A DNA stretch of 27,427 bases from Phytomonas francai (Eukaryota > Euglenozoa > Kinetoplastea > Trypanosomatida > Trypanosomatidae), in the NCBI GenBank assembly GCA_001766655.1, contig MJCC01000007.1:380076-407502 (forward strand), read 5' to 3'. Both the position numbers and the translations under genes were made by a program. Every line of letters begins with the position of its first letter. Positions within the stretch are counted from its first letter, which is position 1. Of this stretch, positions 26,267-27,427 are shown piece after piece. The notes beneath the pieces are model-generated. The model saw only the letters and a program-made list of their open reading frames with translations. It ran no database searches and had not been told where the DNA came from.

Positions 26267-26893
26267 CTACATGAAGTCATCCTCATCGGGTACTTCCCCA
26301 CGGTTCGTCCGCATTAGGCGCTCGTCCATGACGCTTGCATAGCTACGTAGCTCCTCCTGACGACGCATTTCCTCCCTGTCTTGCTTTTCTTGCTCTCGCT
26401 TCGCCTGGGCTACCTGACGTTCTTCACAGCGCTCCTCCGCATCCCTTTCCTCTCGAAGCGCCTTGAAGTTGACTGAGTTCTTCTCCACCCGTGTCTTTTC
26501 CAGACGTTTCAAAGTCGCTGTGTCCTTCTTCGCGATGGTGTGGTAACGCCGCAGCTTTTCATCATGAAAGCCTACTTGGCCCACTGCCATCGATCCGTTC
26601 TTTACGAGGTTGCTCCAAGGCGTGTAGACGATCCGAACGTTGTTCAGCTTACAGCCCTCGATACTATTGGCCTTTGTGAGCTGACAGCACTCCTCGATCA
26701 TTTCAGGGGTGAGGTCGTCCATTGTTTTGCCTTTAGGCATGCGCACATAGACGTGGGCACTACTGTGGTTGTCTACGTGGAACCAAATGTCCTCAGGCCA
26801 GCCATGGGCAATTAATTCTTCGTTTTCGTACTTGTCGCGGCCCATGTAGCAGAGCACGGAAGGGCTGGAGAAGAGCGTAAAGTAGAATACCAT
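26267..26893 (-). CDS. CCDC25: CCDC25/Jlp2-like NFACT-R domain protein
   Basis: This 208-residue protein has the same length as human CCDC25 as I remember it. It begins MVFYFT and carries the NFACT-R signature: [20 protein letters not shown], then [29 protein letters not shown] and VYTPWSNL...[10 protein letters not shown] (to about residue 117). The rest is a charged coiled coil (about 122-190, Glu/Arg/Lys/Gln-rich) with ELRSYASVM, ending DEDDFM, close to the family ending. NFACT-R domains are shared with Rqc2/NEMF and with FpbA-type proteins and are thought to act in RNA or ribosome-linked processes; human CCDC25 has also been reported as a membrane sensor of extracellular-trap DNA, which is unlikely to apply here. 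The molecular role in protists is unknown. The start is unambiguous from the conserved N-terminus. Confidence 0.95.
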   Translation of the reverse strand: MVFYFTLFSSPSVLCYMGRDKYENEELIAHGWPEDIWFHVDNHSSAHVYVRMPKGKTMDDLTPEMIEECCQLTKANSIEGCKLNNVRIVYTPWSNLVKNGSMAVGQVGFHDEKLRRYHTIAKKDTATLKRLEKTRVEKNSVNFKALREERDAEERCEERQVAQAKREQEKQDREEMRRQEELRSYASVMDERLMRTNRGEVPDEDDFM

Positions 26894-27427
26894 CTTTCTA
26901 TCTGTAGAAAATAACTATCATGGGAAATCAATAGAAAAGGGGAATAATAGGGAATAAATTATGCTGAATCTGAATACGCAAAAGTAAAGAAGAACTACAT
27001 TTTACAAAGAGTCACCGAATGTGTAGAAGTGAAGGAGGGAAAGTTTTCAAGCTCGCAGCGACAACGGAAAACGCTGTGTTCTAACAATCTATACCTAACT
27101 GTCGCTGGGGGAAAAAAAAAGGAAGGGGTAGGGTCGGGTGAGGTGGGGGGTAAACGCACTTAGGAGGGTCACAACTTGTTGCGGCCTTATTCCGATTAGA
27201 TATTAGCCAAATTTTTCGTCTCGCTGACATTCTGCCCTTCTTTACTCTTTTCAAGCACCTCGTACCCTCTATTGGACCTTCCCCAACCCGCGTAAAAAAT
27301 TAACAACCACGACACACCCCCACGTATCGATAAGTTTTGGGCTAAGACCTCTACGATCTTGACAAATTCTATCTAATTCGAAGGGCCCGGGGATCCCCCG
27401 GGCCAACGCCCTGGGTATACCCCCCCC
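26894..27427. other. Region upstream of CCDC25-like gene, to window end
   Basis: Contains a minus-strand pyrimidine tract (purines at about 26920-26957) with a candidate acceptor AG at 26915-26916, some 21 nt before the start codon. Further G/A-rich runs lie at about 27020-27045 and 27111-27150. No gene or RNA is seen. The last 45 nt are an odd GC-rich near-palindrome followed by a run of C. Confidence 0.5.
27383..27404. repeat. GC-rich near-palindrome at window end
   Basis: ApaI (GGGCCC), SmaI (CCCGGG), BamHI (GGATCC) and again SmaI recognition words overlap or abut within 22 nt, almost perfectly self-complementary with a one-base offset. TTCGAA lies just upstream. Confidence 0.6.

Noticed and set aside
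1..27427. CRISPR arrays, bacterial operons, phage or transposon genes
   Set aside because: No spaced direct repeats, transposase, integrase or reverse-transcriptase motifs seen; the gene content is eukaryotic.

Overview
The window looks like nuclear DNA of a kinetoplastid (trypanosomatid-like) protist. The proteins are eukaryotic and no gene shows an intron. Genes lie in two head-to-tail blocks on opposite strands. Polypyrimidine tracts followed by an AG precede most start codons, as expected for trans-splicing of polycistronic RNA. Two neighbouring genes encode a tandem-RRM protein of a kind I associate with kinetoplastids. Coding DNA is GC-rich, while the spacers are AT-rich and rich in homopolymers. 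I cannot name the species.

Plus-strand block (1-22446). It starts inside a large endosomal DnaJ protein of the RME-8/DNAJC13 family, cut by the window edge. Next come three RNA-binding-protein genes: a small CCCH zinc-finger protein (6359-6868) and two paralogous two-RRM proteins (9562-10833 and 13911-15482). Unusually long AT-rich spacers of about 2.7, 3.1 and 2.2 kb flank them. The two RRM genes share 517 bp that read as identical, beginning exactly at the ATG and ending just after RRM2, while everything around this block differs. All three RNA-binding proteins carry PPxY motifs, so they could share a WW-domain partner. Then follow a WD40 protein resembling WDR27 (17727-20519) and a mitochondrial RsfS/Iojap-domain protein (21196-22446), probably a mitoribosome assembly factor.

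Convergent junction (22447-23367). A (CT)n-(TA)15 repeat and AT-rich DNA separate the blocks. It is a likely transcription-termination region.

Minus-strand block (26893-23368, read right to left). It holds a CCDC25/Jlp2-like NFACT-R protein, an unrecognised protein with a possible mitochondrial presequence, and an iron-containing alcohol dehydrogenase. A GC-rich stretch without a clear gene (about 25590-25960) lies between the first two. The last 45 bases form a GC-rich near-palindrome of stacked restriction-site words and may be a contig-end artefact.

The genes do not form one pathway, as is normal for kinetoplastid polycistrons. The exception is the three-gene RNA-binding cluster, whose shared motifs, converted RRM block, long spacers and hairpins make it the most interesting part. 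All repeat, hairpin and identity statements come from reading by eye, without alignment or folding software.
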